Shown here piece by piece: positions 9,301-23,339 of a stretch of DNA of 64,000 nt. Made by a program: the position numbers and the translations under genes. Source of the DNA: CAZJJZ01 sp964546505 (GTDB lineage Bacteria > Patescibacteriota > Gracilibacteria > UBA1369); the NCBI GenBank assembly GCA_964546505.1, contig CAZJJZ010000001.1, forward strand, positions 1 to 64,000, written 5' to 3'. Within the stretch, counting starts at the first letter, position 1; each line of letters begins with the position of its first letter. The notes under the pieces are model-generated. The model was not told the origin of the DNA. It searched no databases and saw nothing but the letters and a program-made list of their open reading frames with translations.

Positions 9301-12300
9301 CCTCCAGCAATCATGACCACTTTGTCTGCTTTTGTTAGTCCCCATAACCATTTACTATAATTGATTTCATAAGCAGCAATCTGCTGACTATCCAAAGATT
9401 TGTTGACATCCCAGCGCAAATTGATGGTGTTATTACCTTCAAAATCAGCCTGTAATCCGGTGACGGCAGGAAGTACGGGAGCGAGCTGTGAGAGCTCCAC
9501 AGTTTGAGTAAGATCGGAAATATAAACTCTGGCAGGGCCCTTACCATTAAGATTTCGCTTCAAATAGAGCTGTCCGCCAAAAGAGTATAAGATTTCGTCA
9601 GCCTGTACGGTTTTATTACCTAATTGATAAGTATCGTTTTCTAGATTGATAAAACTGATTGTACTTGGTAAATCCAAGTCCGCTTCGTATTCAATCAATT
9701 TACCTTCTGCTCCGGTATCAGCATTCTGATACAGTAAGCCTTTTGGCACTGGGCTGGCAAAGGCGCTTTCGGCTAGTCCGGAGCTGGCCGCGGGATTCAC
9801 ATCAGTGGACACCTGAGCGAACTGCTTGTTGATCTGATTACTGGCCACGAATTTACCGTCATCAACAGTTACCCCTACTTTTGCTAGTTGGCTGCTCAGA
9901 GTTAGCTCATTACTCAAAACCGCCGCGATCTGTGTTAAGTCGTTGGAGTTAGCCAATAAGTGATTGTTTTGTTGATGATTCTCTGCATAAGCCAATAAAC
10001 CATAGCGTGCCTGTGCCATTAACTTGGTTTGTTCAAAACCCGGTCCCAGTTCAGCAATTTTTTGATCCAAAGCAAAGTTGTTTAACTCAGCTAAGCTGCG
10101 GTTCAATCGTGGATCTGACACTGGTATAACCTCTGCTGATGCGGTTAATTTTAAATCGGCGTATTCTTTAGCGATCTTCTCTCTCATTTTTGCGGCATCC
10201 AACTCAATTTGCTGACTTAAATCAGTCCAGGCAGCCACCTGGTATCCTAGTGCTGGACTGGCATTTCTGATCTCTCTGACTGCTTCCTGTGCATTTAGTT
10301 TTTCAATTGTGGGCGAAATCGGCGAGTGATTCACCTTGACTGGACCATTTTGTTGATTACCGACTTCCAGTCCATTTGGTACGGCATTATCCATAGAGTC
10401 ATTTACTAATCCCGCGCTAACATCTGCAGCCTTATCCACCACATCAATACCTTGATTCACTGAGTCAACAAACAAGGTAGAAAAACTATTCAAACCATCA
10501 GCCGCTTTCTCTATCAAAGTCTGGATAATACTCACATCCAACTGAAATTTCACTCGGGTAGTAACTTTGATTTTCTGATAAAAATCATAACTGATGGCTG
10601 GTGCCTGGAAAGACGCCCCTAAATCTAGTGGTAAGGCAGGCTCCAAGCCTCTTTCCGTCATGTGTTCTATCGCTGCTGAAAGTGAAGTTTCCTGAATCGG
10701 TATAAAACCTTTTTTGATTAAACATAAAATTTTGAAAACCGATTTCAAAATGCTGATTGAGGCTTTGAATGATACTGGAAAATCCGGAATTTTTGGCGGT
10801 GGTGGCAAATTGGGCATAACCGGTAAAGTCAATGATGGCAAATCCGGTAAATTTGGCAAATTCAATGAAAAATCCGGAAGAACTGGAATGTCAGGAAACT
10901 TGTAGTCAATGATTAATTGTGGCAAGTCCGGCAAATAAATCCTTGGCAATTTAGGCAAAATAATTTTCTCTGGACGGAATTTGATATCTGGTAAAACCAC
11001 CTCCACACCCAGTTGAATCTGTGAAACGTCAATATAAATATCTGGTAATTTAGGGAAGGGGATAATTGGCGGGCTGGGTACAAACATAAAGAGTTTCAGT
11101 AGCAATTCCACCAAAGTAAACCTGGCCGAGCTACATTTATCACAACTGGCTTGATAATCAATTGTTAAATCAAATAGCGGTTTCCAGGTTTCAATAACCT
11201 CATAGGCCTTCAGACCAGCTGCAACCCATCCATCAAGTTGGCTGTAAAATTTTGCCACAGTTCCGATAATCCACTCCAATATGGTATCCACGTAACACGT
11301 CACCTGGGTGAAATACTTGGAAATCATTGTCCTCCAAGCCAAAATCTGTCTTGGTAATTTCTTGTAGCTTTCCAAAACTTGAATATTTTTTTCTACAGCG
11401 CTTAAAGCATCGACAAAATTTACCTGTAAAATATCACAGATGGTTTTGTATTGAGTGTCAGTCGCATAACAATTAAAGATACCTTTCAAACGTTCCCATT
11501 CTGCCTTTTCATCCGCCAGCCACATTTGCGCGTCATTGATAAAACGATCAATTTCTCCGGGTGTTAAAGACGGAATTTTGATGATAATCGGTTCAGGTCT
11601 GAAATTCACTAACGGTATGGTATTCAATGCCGCAAACACGGTTTGTAAACCTTTGGGAGTAATGGGCTCGCTGGTAACTGCCGGTTTATTACCATCCACT
11701 TCCCCTATCTTTGCTGGATTTCTACGCTGACCCGCTTCATTTTTTTGTCTTGGACGGAATGGCGATGTGATGTCCGGTAGAATCAGGTAAATATCTGGTA
11801 GATCAGTCAATTTATTGATGACCTCTGCAATTTGTTTGTCAAACCAGCTGGTCAGGGTTGTGGGAAAGCCGGGAACGCGAATATTGGTATTGGCACTGGC
11901 CTTGTATTGATAATTTCCCAAAGAAGCACTTCCCGACACCCCGCCGGTACTATTTTGGCCATCGGCGGTGGGAGTATTGGCGACATTACCACTATTTTTG
12001 GCGACTATACCACTAACTCCTGCGGTAACATTGGTAGCAGTTGCCAGTGCAGCCTCTATTTTCGCATTTATTTCACGACAAATTTTTGCTAATGGATCTA
12101 CCGGTAATACAAAAGGGAAACATTGGCCCAATGGACCATATGGTCCCACACACACCGCCATCGCCAATTTCATAGTCAGAGTTGGAACCAAATATATCCT
12201 TCCTCCCAGAGAGCCGTAGCAGTAGGGGCCGGAACAAATCGGCACAATAGAAGGTACGCCCCAGCCAAAAATCGGCAGCCCGGGAGAGAAACCTGAGACT

Positions 12301-15300
12301 AGCCCCAAAGCGTTAATCGGCCCAGTAGCGATGCCAAAAGAGGAATTTACCGGCAGTGGCAGACAGCCTCCGCTACAAGTTAAGGCTGCAATGCCTTTGC
12401 CAACACTATCTGCAACTCCTTCTAATGGATCAATATTCAAATCCAGGTTTCCAGCACTTGAATTTAAGCTTCCTGTTGAGCCGCTGGGTTGTAACGCCAC
12501 ATCCGCCACCGATGCTGTCGTATCGGAATGGAATGGATCAAATTGATCTAAAAATTTTCCATTGGTCAAATCACTCGGAGAGATGCCTGAAAGAAATGTA
12601 GGCATGCCGGAATCATCCTTTTCCTGCAGTTTTTTCTTGATCACCTCAAAAGGGTTTTCACCAGGAGGAATCTGGCCTTCCGAGTCAGGTGGATTAAAGG
12701 TTTTATAAATTACCTTGCTTAATTTTACTGTCTTACCGGCGGCATTTTTGAAATTCTCTTCTTTTACGTCATCAGCATATAAATAGACCACTTTGCCTGA
12801 ACCTTCTGGCTTGATCATCATGCTAACAAAAGGAGAATTTTTGGGAAATTGGACAGGAAAACTTTTGGCTATCTCCAAATCCACAGCCGGCAAATTTCTG
12901 ACCTGAACTTTGTAGTTAATGCTTCTGGATTCACCAGCCGGCAAAGAGTTAATTCGCCACAATTTCGGCCGCATACTCACTCCACTGTCCAGAACAGTAA
13001 AGTCCTTATCACAATTTATGCAGTTTACTGTGCCGTCAATCACTGACATGATGTCGGGAATAATGTCAGCGATATATAGGTTGTTGATTGCTGTGGTGCC
13101 CGTATTCTTGATTAATACAGAATATTTAACTTCATCACCATTGGCTAAAATATTTTTAGGAGTAGTTTGATCTTCACCAATCTTAGCCGAATTTTTCAGT
13201 ACATTATCATTTTCTACCGATTGGAAAATAGTCGCTGTTGCCGCCTCCGGTAAGGTTATCTCGCTGAATAAATTGTCATCCGCAAAGGCATCTGTTTGAT
13301 TAATGGGCATACCGTCATAGGCGACCATTACCTCGCGCTTCAAGTTTAATTTATTATTGATATTTAAACCAAAATTGCTCAACAAATCGCCCTTCAAATC
13401 AAATTCTCCCAATAGATTATAAAATGCGTATATTGAGCCATTTTCTGCGCTTAACACCAAATCAATCCAACCATCATTATTCAAATCAGCTGCTTTGATG
13501 GCATGAATCCGATTTTTAGCTGTAAAAGGTTTCAAGGCTAAATACAGACGCTCAAAATTACCCTGATTATTCAAATACAGACTGACACAAACTTCGCCTA
13601 CTTTACAGCTGTCTTCAGTTGCTATGGCTAAGTCAGTCCAACCATCTTTATTAAAATCACCTACCGCCATACTGACAATGCCGTTTGGCACCCTGATAAT
13701 CTCTCCTCTATCCACCAAATTATTACCACCATGCTGGTTTTCCAGCAGTTTGACACGGCCGTCCGCAAAGGCCACCAGCGCATCCTGATCAGCGTCTTTG
13801 TCATAATCCACTGCCGCTACTTGTTGAATGTTCTGTTTATCGTTAAGTACCATTTCACCAACATCCAGTGTGTAACCCGAACGATTGATTTTACCTTTGA
13901 GCAATTTACCATTTCTATTTTCCAGTATTTCTTTTCTACCATTCTTGTATTCAACCAACACATCCCTGTCTCCATCATTGTCAAAATCAGTATATACCAT
14001 GCTCTCTACCTCACTATCATCTTGTAAACCCAATATGTTCAAGAAGCTAGGGATTTCCGCCTGCGGCACATTGGAGCTATTGATTGGCGTGTCCAATTGC
14101 ACATTTGTGCGATTATTGAGCTTAATGGTTGGGTCTCCCAAAATAATACCCGCTTCGGAAGCTCCCACCATATTTGCCTCTCCCAGGGCATTACCGGCGG
14201 CAAAAAGCAGTACATTTTTATTATCTCCCACAAATCCCACTCCATCAGTACTGTCCGCAGCTTCTAAGGAAAAATATAATTGACCTGGTCTTTGATTTTC
14301 TGGCAACTCTTGGCTTAAATCAACAATTTTCACTCCTTTGGCATTATTGGTGGAGCGGCCAGAAAAAGCCTTTTGTAATTCCTTATCAGTGCCCAAATTC
14401 AATGGTCTGACGGCTACTCCCACAAAGGAAGAAGCCACTCTGGCAGTCACTGTTTTCACTTCTCCCAAATCTCCTCCCGATAGCCAGATCCGACCAACTA
14501 CCTCGCCCTGATAATTCATTTCTAGGGCCAAATAGCGATTTTGTTCTTTAGCGAGGCTCAACGTGACCGCTGAGTTTAATAATGTAATTGCTCCTTGATT
14601 TTGAATTCTCGCGATGGCTTGACCTTGATCATAAATCGTTTGCTGGTCGGAATTTCCACGCCAGCTGAGCAGAGGATTTTGACCTGCTTTGATAAGATAA
14701 ACACTGTCAGGAAGCATCTCTTCTTCCGCCAAATCACTTTCCAATATCCTAATTTGTGCTTGTGGCTTCAACTTTATATTTACTTCGGCCAACTCTGTTT
14801 TCTGCAGTAAATTATGGATCAGTAAACGCAGTACCGGATTTTGCTTGTTTGCAGATAAGACTTTTAAATCCAAATTTCCACTGTCCTGAATGGTAATTTG
14901 TCCAGTTGGTAATACTGTCGCTAAACTTTTCTTGGGCTTTGGATCTGTCAATAAAGTGGTGGTGGCTTGGACCTTTCCGCTGAAGGTAAACCAATTTGCT
15001 AGACTATCGGCTTGAGTGATATCACCAAATGCGCCACCCAAAATATTGGCCGTCAAAACCCTTGGTGACATCTCTCTGAAATCTTTACCACGAATAAATT
15101 TAGCACTTTCAATAGAAATACTTCCGGCAAGCAAACCGTCACTCTCTGCGATAATTTGAATAGTTCCAGCCGAATTGGTGGGTCGTATATTCACCCCTGC
15201 TACACCCGCCACACTTTTGACCGTAATTTCCTGACCTCCTGCCATTATTTCTGCGTAATTGCTGGAGGCGGGTGCAATTTTGAATTTGATGTTCTGTTCG

Positions 15301-18300
15301 CCAACAGTCACCGGATTATTCTGATTGTCGAATATCGCTGCATTTACCGCAAAACTTGCTTGCGGATCAGCATCTACAGTAACCACAGAACTACTCAACA
15401 CAATTTTTGCCGGTTTATAAGCATTATTTCTTAGATTAATTTCCGTAGGACTGACACCGCCGGTTTTGGCTGTAATAATCGCTTCACCCGCCAAATTTCC
15501 ACTCTGTACCACTACTTGACCCACACCTGCCGCCAATTTGACTGTTTTTGCTGCCATTTTGCGATCAGTTGGATTCAACGCCAATTGCATAATTTCGGCA
15601 TTATTGACAGTCATTTGCACTTCACCGTTAAAATCGCTCAAAATCTGGCCGGCCTCATTTTTGACTCTGATGTCGATGATGGTTTGATCTTTACCAACTT
15701 TCAAGCTGTCTTTGCGCGGCGACAACTCAACTTCCACGCCATTTTCTGAACGCACTGTAACTAACTCGCTACTTATTTTCTGCGTCTGAGTAGAAATTTG
15801 CTGAGCGTCACTACCTGGCAGAAAAGCAGCTACCAAACTTGCATTATTCGCTTCTGGAATTTCAACTTGCTCCAGTAAATAAGCCACTACCTGGGAGGTG
15901 GATTGATTAGTTGCAGAAAACAATCTGACTTTAAACTCACCATTGATTGAACTAACCTGCACGCCTGGTTTGTCTGGATCTTCGTCGGCAGTTGGATCAA
16001 AAAAGGCAGTTGTTGGATTATCTTGTGCGTGTGCGGCCGGTAACCAGCTGCTTTGTGTAGCCGAGGGAGTCACCTGAGTATCAGCGTTGTTTTCGGCGAA
16101 GTCAAAAGTTAATTGATAATTTCCATCATTTTTAAAGTTACCATTGATATCAAACAATTGGGCGGTAATGGTGGTAAACGCTTCTCCACCGGCAGGAATT
16201 ACTGCGGACTCCGCTTTCAAAATTACCTTGGCAGGATCAAGTGGATAAACAGTAATCGGTAGCTCCACATTGGGAATATTTTGATTGGCAATAGTGGCGA
16301 TTACTGTGGCTAGACCGGCTGTTGTATTACTGTTCAAAGTGACTTCTGCTTGGCCATTTTTAACCTTTGCTTGCAGCTCTTCCAAATTGGCAAAAGTACT
16401 ATCATCAGTCTTTTTAAAGCCAAATCTGATGATGCTGTTATTGTCCGAGGTAACGACTTTGCCATCTTGATCGATAATCGAAGCCAAAATTTTTAATTCA
16501 CTTTTACCATCCGCAGGCATTCTATCGGTAGCCTCCGTATTGAGAGCGGTATCCTCGGCACCACCGGCATCTTCAGTAATGATCACCTTTAGTGGATTGA
16601 CACCTTCGCCAGTGACATATGCTCCCTCCAGCTTATCTTTCCAGGGGCTGCTGTCATCATTTTTATCATTGATATCCAAACCCATGAGTAATTCATCCAA
16701 ATCAAACACACCTCCACCATCTGTATCTTTATTTACCGGCTTTACAGGGGTTGCGGGAGTTTCTTTGATTGTTTGAGGCACATCATCACTAGCATCAGCC
16801 GGATTGCTTCCGCGAGCTATCTCCTCACCATCTTTAACGCCACCTTTATCTGTATCCGCGTCTGTTGGACCAGTTCCATAGACGTACTTTTCTAAATTAT
16901 CGGCAATCCCATCGCCGTCTTGATCCATTTGCAGACAATCATATTTATCCACAAAACGACTAACCATCACGGCAAATTCAATTCTGGAAATCGGCTCAGC
17001 CAACCACTTCATTAAGGCGCTTTGATCGTCTTGCCTGCTTTGATCAAACCAGACCTTGAATTCATCGTAACTAAGTCCGTTGATAAAGGCAGGTTGGCCG
17101 TTTACCAATAATAAAGCATTGTTCGGAAAAATCTTTTCCCTTTGCGCTGTCAGAACATAATTATAATACCAGGGCTTGTCGTTCAAATTCTCTCGCACAA
17201 AGTCAGGCATGGAACTAATTTGCTGTCGAGCGGTTTCCAAAATTACTTTTGTGGCTTCGGCTCTTGTCATATTGGCTTTTGGTACATAAAAGCCGGCATT
17301 TTCAAAGGCGGCGTAGCCACTGATGATTCCCCGGTTTTTACCTTCAGCAACACAAAATTTCAATTCAGGATCAATATTTTTATCGGGGAAAGGATTTTTT
17401 TGATAAAGCTGCCATATAGAATTTTGTACACTAGGCTTAAAGCGATCACACATCACACAAATGGTCGCCAAATCCAATTTGATAAATTCCTCACGAGTAA
17501 TGGCATCTTTTGGTCTGACAAGACGATTTTTATCACTGATTACCAGTCCACGTTTGAGTAATTTGATAATTTCTGCATAGCCGAATTCACCGGGCTTCAA
17601 ATCGTTAAAGAGAGCTGTTCGTGATTTGGTGTTCGGATCAATACCTTTTTTCAAAGATTCATAATCATTAACTTGATCATTATTGGTATCAGATTGATTA
17701 GGATTTGTGCCAATTAAAATTTCCTGTAAATCAAACAAACCATCCTGATCAGTGTCTTTAGCAATTGTCTCCGCGAATGCTATTTTCAACCAATTTTGCA
17801 GCGGATTTTTTAGCGCCACATTTACCGCTTTTTGGTCCTGCCAATTAAAATAGTCCAACACTTCATCTTTGGGCACATTTTTGATCACCTCAAATTTCGC
17901 GCCCAAAAACACTTCTGCCACCGGCACTCCGTCTGCGGTCAACTCCAATACTACCGGTGCGTCTGGGTTGGCATTGGCTTTTTGCTGTAACTTCAGTCTC
18001 TCTGTTACAAAGATATTGCCAGTGGCATCAATTAAACTTAAGCGATTTGTCTCATTCGCCAGTTTCGTATCTACCAAATAATATGCTCCCTTCGCTAGTC
18101 CATCTTTGGCTTGTTGTAAAGCAATAGTATCGGCAGGATTAATATCTTTCAGTTGCACGCCAGATAAAGCCTGCCAATTCTGTTCAAGATCAAAATTAGC
18201 TGGTTGAATTTGTATCGAGTTATTTCTATCCACAATAAAATAAAGTACAGTCACCAACTCCGCTTCTGGTTGCTCCGGAGTAGCTTTCCGCACAATTCCC

Positions 18301-20854
18301 AAACGCACCGGCCGCGCCTTCCACGCCGGCAATGTTATCACTTCATAATCTGTATTTAAGATTGTCACTCGGCCGGTCTTGGGACTGATTAAAGCAACAC
18401 GTTTTCCATTATCAATCACCTCGTAACCAGCGGAACCGCCATCAATAGTTCTACTTTCGTAATATCTCTTTTCTGAGTTTAATTTCAAATATCTGCTGGA
18501 CGTGTAAATTCGAATAGTATTGGTTTTTAACTTCCTGGCTGTATCGGTCAAATTAACATCCACCGACCCAGCAATGTCAGTACTGGCCACGGAGAATTGC
18601 GCTTGGCCTTGATTTAGAGTTATTCTGTCGCCACTCTGACTTTTGATCGCTAGACCGTTACCGGTAATTGCTTTGAGATTCAATTGCAACTGAGTTTCAT
18701 TGTCAGCGGTATTGATTTTGCCATTGCGATCCAAAGCCTCCACAACCATCGTAGTGGAATCGTCTATACCCACCAGTAAGGAGTTTTTATCAGGGTAGAG
18801 CAGACGTAGATTTACCCTGGTAGTAGCCAATTGTTCGTCACTAAACTCCCCGGGAGCGGCAGCTGGTCCAAATTGCAAATTCGGCGAATAGGAAACGGTA
18901 CTCAATGGCAAGCCATTGCTATCCAATTGTTCGGCAGCATAGCTACCAAAATCCACCGGACAGGCATTCACACCCTGCTTTTTACCACCAATAATATCTT
19001 GAGTTTCTTTAACCCATTTCTGCATTTCCACAAACCAGCTGGTAATAAACACCGGCGCTCCTACACCCGCATTTGGACCGCCGAGATCCAATCCCAAATC
19101 CGCGAATCTTTCACTATAACTCCCGCCCAGATCAATACCACCCGGCAAATTGTCGCCACCTCCCACTTCAGCCCCATCACCATCTTCTGCGCAAGCAGGT
19201 AAATTTTTATTGCTTTCCAAATTGCAATCTATGGGATTTTGCCTGGGCGGGGGATTGGCTTGAATATCTTTATTGAAACTCATAGCCAAAGCATCCGGTC
19301 TTCCGGTGCCCACCAAGTATAATTGTTCATAACCTCCCTCAGTTTGCAGAATATCGGCAAAACCAGGTTTAACACTACCAACGAAACGCTCCATTACATA
19401 CTGATGTTTTTCTTCTATATTCAAATTTCTCCAAGTCAATGCGTCTGACAGTTTGGGCAATGAGACTTGTACGATTTTGGGATAATCCAAATCATCTTCT
19501 TTAATCTGATTGACGTCTTTTTCGCTACTCACGGAGTCATTGGGATTATTCACCAGAATTCCGCTCAAAAACCCCTCTCCTTGATTCGGTACGGATATTT
19601 TTTGCTCTTTTGGATCGTAATCATCACTAGTAGGAATCAAGTCTAACTGTTTTTCAATTTCCGCCAACTTGGCTTGATAGTCAGTTAGATTGTTGAATTG
19701 ATAAATATTCGGATAAAAGATTTTTTGATAATTTCCATTTTTGTCTCTAAATGATACATAGCGTGGACTGTCGACTGCTATCGCTTGAGCATTGCTACCT
19801 GCGGCTATCGCAAAATTCGTCGGCGTTGGTTCTTTGTGGAAAACCAGGGAACTGACTTTTAATTGCTCAGTTACACCATTCTTGGTAACAAAGACCGGGA
19901 TAGTATTCACAAATAAAGTTAATTTTTGTATTTTATTGAGTATACCTGAGCCGAACTCAAAAGCTTTCGTATTTGGATCGGTTCCACTCAAACCGGTGCG
20001 ATTATTCATCAAAACACGATCAGCAAATTGCTTCCAACTGACTTGATTATTCGGTAAATCCGCACTGAATAACCTGATATTTTGTTCGGTCTGTTCATCC
20101 ACCTGACCATCCGAATTATTATCCACATGATCGGCGGCGGCCAATTTATCGGCGATTTCTTTTAGCGATAGACGGTAGTCGGCCATTGGACTATTGGCAA
20201 AACTGGTCAACTCCAAAGCCGTCAAATCCGCAGGTGGAATTTTCTGATAGTCAATCAAGTAATTATTGCTCAAATTTCCCAAGACATTTGCCTCCTGTGG
20301 AATCAAATCCTTCAACACCGCCTTCTGATATTCCAAGTTTACCGAATCTGCTAAAGCTTGATAAGTTTTAGCTTTTAAATAATATAAGTCGAAACTATTT
20401 TTCGGTTTCAAATCAATACATGCTCGGTGACTAAATGCTTCTTCAGGGGCGTTTTGTGCTAATTTTGTTCCACCGATACTATAAATGGGTCTGGTGGCTA
20501 AACTGGTAAAACACCTTTCGGGATTATTCATGTTGAAGATATAGCATCCAGCCCAAGCTAAATTTGCTGTTCGATTTTTTTCCAACCAGGGTTGCATGAC
20601 ATCTCTTTGGAAAAAAAAGACCAAACCCTGATAGCCATTGTCATTGGTTCCATTGAGTTCATCCTCAGATTTTCCTTCCCATTCGCTGGGATATTGAGGT
20701 AGGGGATCAGTATTGAGGTTTGAGCCAGGATCGTAAACGGAATTTGCATAGGTTATTTGTGCGAACTCATCGCCTTTGGAGCCACGATACAAACTGCAAT
20801 CCTCAATGGTAGAAATGCTTTCCAAACTTCTACCATTCAAGTAGACAGGAGAGT
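6366..20854 (-). CDS. Giant S-layer-homology surface protein, main part (about 4,830 residues)
   Basis: This is the central and C-terminal part of one huge exported protein whose N-terminus lies across the gap at 20855-20874. Domains in order, by window position: beta-rich region with an EF-hand-like DNNSDGQVDE (about 20,100); beta domain plus Asp-rich calcium repeats (18,475-17,640); three SLH domains (17,615-16,920); more Asp-rich repeats (16,910-16,650); invasin-like Ig repeats (16,600-15,060); FG-GAP/VCBS-type repeats such as DFDNDGDRDVLV (14,010-13,400); a DUF11-like domain with IKNTGTTAINN (13,160-12,860); a hydrophobic Gly/Pro/Cys stretch (12,400-12,050); a Pro-Leu-Pro repeat (11,080-10,770); helical region; fibronectin III-like (9,460-8,770); PKD-like (8,750-8,390); a second beta/calcium/SLH module (8,250-6,720). 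SLH domains usually bind cell-wall polymers, so a wall-anchored adhesin or S-layer component is inferred. An apparent start at 20906 is a gap artefact. Confidence 0.85.
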
Positions 20855-20874
20855 NNNNNNNNNNNNNNNNNNNN
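20855..20874. other. Scaffold gap (20 N) inside the giant gene
   Basis: Twenty N bases. The upstream frame ends exactly on a codon boundary at 20875, while the downstream frame has two bases left over at 20854. A 20-base gap therefore does not restore the frame, so the true missing length is probably not 20 (it should leave remainder 1 on division by 3). Confidence 0.95.
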
Positions 20875-23298
20875 CTGGGGCAAAAAATTATCAAAAGTCT
20901 TTTCAATCAAATCATCAACCACTTGCTTCCGGAAATTTTCATTCAAATTGTTGCCCAAGCGGAAATTCTCATCTTTCACGCCGTTAGCGGCACTATCCAA
21001 AGCGCTATTTTGATATCCTGAATTGATAAAGAAATAACTTGGCAGATCTTGTTCGCCGCTAAAAAATCCATTATCGGCTGCAAAGGTTACTTTACCGTAG
21101 AGCACAGCTCCTTTGATCACCGGTATTTTGGTGGCCAATTTCTGTGCGTAGGCATCAATTCTCGCCTCCACTGCATCATTGACGCGCTTCAAATACAACC
21201 TGACAAACTCATCTTTGGCAGAAATCAGACCCGGAAATGTATCCAAATCATTGACTGTATTACCAGCAGCATCCGTTTGATTTATGCGATATCTACCTGT
21301 TCCACCCACCCAGTCATTAACTTCGGCAAAAAATTTATCGAATAATTGATAATATTTTTTCAACTGCGCTTCAATCACGGCTCTAGCTTGCGCATCAGGC
21401 AAGCTATCATTGTCAGTATCCAGAGCATTGCCATTGGCCTCTTTCTGAGGGTCGGCGGGATCTTCGTCAATTAGTCCGTCCAAATCAGCGTCATTATCTG
21501 TCAGACCATCTTCATCTGCTTTTCCATCTTCATCATCGTCATTGACATTACCCTCGTCTACCCAATCACTGGCTTTTGGCCAAGGATAAAATCTGGGCAG
21601 AATAAACCACGGGGTTACAATTAAAGGAATATCAAAGAAATTTTTGTCCCCGGTTGTCCTTTTCACACCCACAATAATACTTCCTTGTTCTTTTTCATAA
21701 CCGGCAGGCCAAAAATCAATATCAGCACTGGTACTGTCATTGTCTTCATCCTGTCCACAATATCCGGGGCAGCCATCATTATTGTTGTCTCCCGGTGTAT
21801 CTTCATCCTTTTTACCATCACCATCAGCATCATTATCCGCTACGGTATCTTCATCCACGCGTCCGTCTCTATCGTTATCAATGCCATTAAGAGCATCGCC
21901 TTGGTCTTCATCAATGCTCTCATCAATCAAGCCGTTACCGTCATTATCGAAGCCATCAGTAATGTAATATCGACTACCTGACTTGGTATGATAAAAATTC
22001 CCGGTTTTATAAGGTTTTCCGGCTTCCAGACAATTTTGCAATTTTACTTTTCCGGTTGAGTTGATACTTCCGCAAAAACCCCAAACTCCCTCTTCATCTT
22101 CATCCACTTCCCCATTGCCATTATCGTCTACCCCATTGATTAGTCCAAAGAGCGGACTGCCCTTTTCTCCATCGCCGTCATCATCATAACCATTGAAGGG
22201 GTCTTCATCGATTTTGCTATCACCGTCATCGTCAATGCCATTACCTTCTGATTGTCCGAAAGTTCCTTTGGTCAAGAGTTTTTGCGCCCATTTGGAGGTA
22301 AAGCGGTAATAGCTCAAATTCTCCCATGATTTTAAGTATTCCAAATAAGCCGGCCATCCGTCCACACTCAGCAACTTTCTTTCTTTGGCCAAATCACTAT
22401 AAAAGAGCTTTTGGTCAAAGCGGCCATAAGCAGGATCATTGATTTGATATAAATGATTTTTATCCAGATATTCTGCTAGCAATTGATTGCCCTCTTCTCC
22501 TTCCACCGGTGCTTTAATTACGCCATGCCAGATTTCTTGTATTGGTTCAGGTTGTGCTGGATTGGGTACAAAATCTCCACTTTCAGCATCCAGCAGATAG
22601 GTGGGGTTTTCAAGATCAGTATAAGGAACAATTGAGGCGAAACTGTTACCATTTTTATTGACCACCGGCAAAGGAACATTGCCAAAAATGACTATGCCAA
22701 CCAATTTTTCCGGATTTGTGGCTAAAGTTTCACCTTCGCTATAGAGCTTTTGCAAAGTAGCAACTATCATGGCCGGGTCATCAGTTTTTTTGACTGATAC
22801 GATCAACGCTTTTGTGTATGTCATACCCCTTTTACCGGAACTTTGCCCGATAATATCTGCCGCGTAACGTTGAATTCTCTCCGGTATAGTCTTTTTGTCC
22901 AAAATCCGATCACTATTTTCCGGGTTCTTCGGAACGTTTTGATTATGTTCAGTGATTAGTCCATCGTATGCCGAAGTGTTTTTGAGAAGCGCATCATCCA
23001 CCAAGATAGCTACCAGATTAATCGGATCTTTGGCAGGTTTTTGGGGAACTGTTGTGGAATTTTCCTCAAATTTAGGCAATATCGCCCCATTTTGTCCAAA
23101 AAAATCACCTATAGCGAGAGCCGTCGGTGCCGCCGAATTGAAAAAAAACAGCGCAGTAATTAATGCCACACCCAGTTTCTGACTAATTGTATGACTAAAC
23201 GCAGGCTTAGTCAGGCGCCTAATCAGTCTTTTGTTTTGCTGATCCAGGAGCCATTTTTGCACTTGTCCAAAAATGTTGGTACCTAATATCGGTTTCAA
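20875..23298 (-). CDS. Giant S-layer-homology surface protein, N-terminal part (808 residues)
   Basis: The first 808 residues of the giant protein. A long basic N-region precedes a signal-peptide core (about 43-62, GVALITALFFFNSAAPTALA). Residues 75-215 alternate beta strands and helices (NLVAILVDD, TKALIVSVKK, KLVGIVIFGNVPLP, IVPYTDLENP), a pattern that recalls gingipain-like C25 peptidase folds. I cannot point to a catalytic His-Cys pair, so this is weak. Residues 350-640 contain many DDDGDGxxDE loops of the calcium-binding kind (GIDDDGDSKIDEDP, GVDDNGNGEVDEDE, DNDRDGRVDED). The start is a TTG with no Shine-Dalgarno site, behind a run of 13 A and a good extended -10. The last coding residues before the gap are DNFLPQ, and the next visible are SPVYLNGRSL. 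Confidence 0.85.
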
Positions 23299-23339
23299 AG
23301 TTTGTTTTTTTTTTTTTGTTTGGGCAAAAACCCACTTAT

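Noticed and set aside
20890..20906. Apparent start of the giant gene at 20906 (MKRLLIIFCP...)
   Set aside because: It begins with TTG in a different frame of the preceding segment (which encodes IEKTFDNFLPQ) and reaches the main frame only by reading through the N gap.
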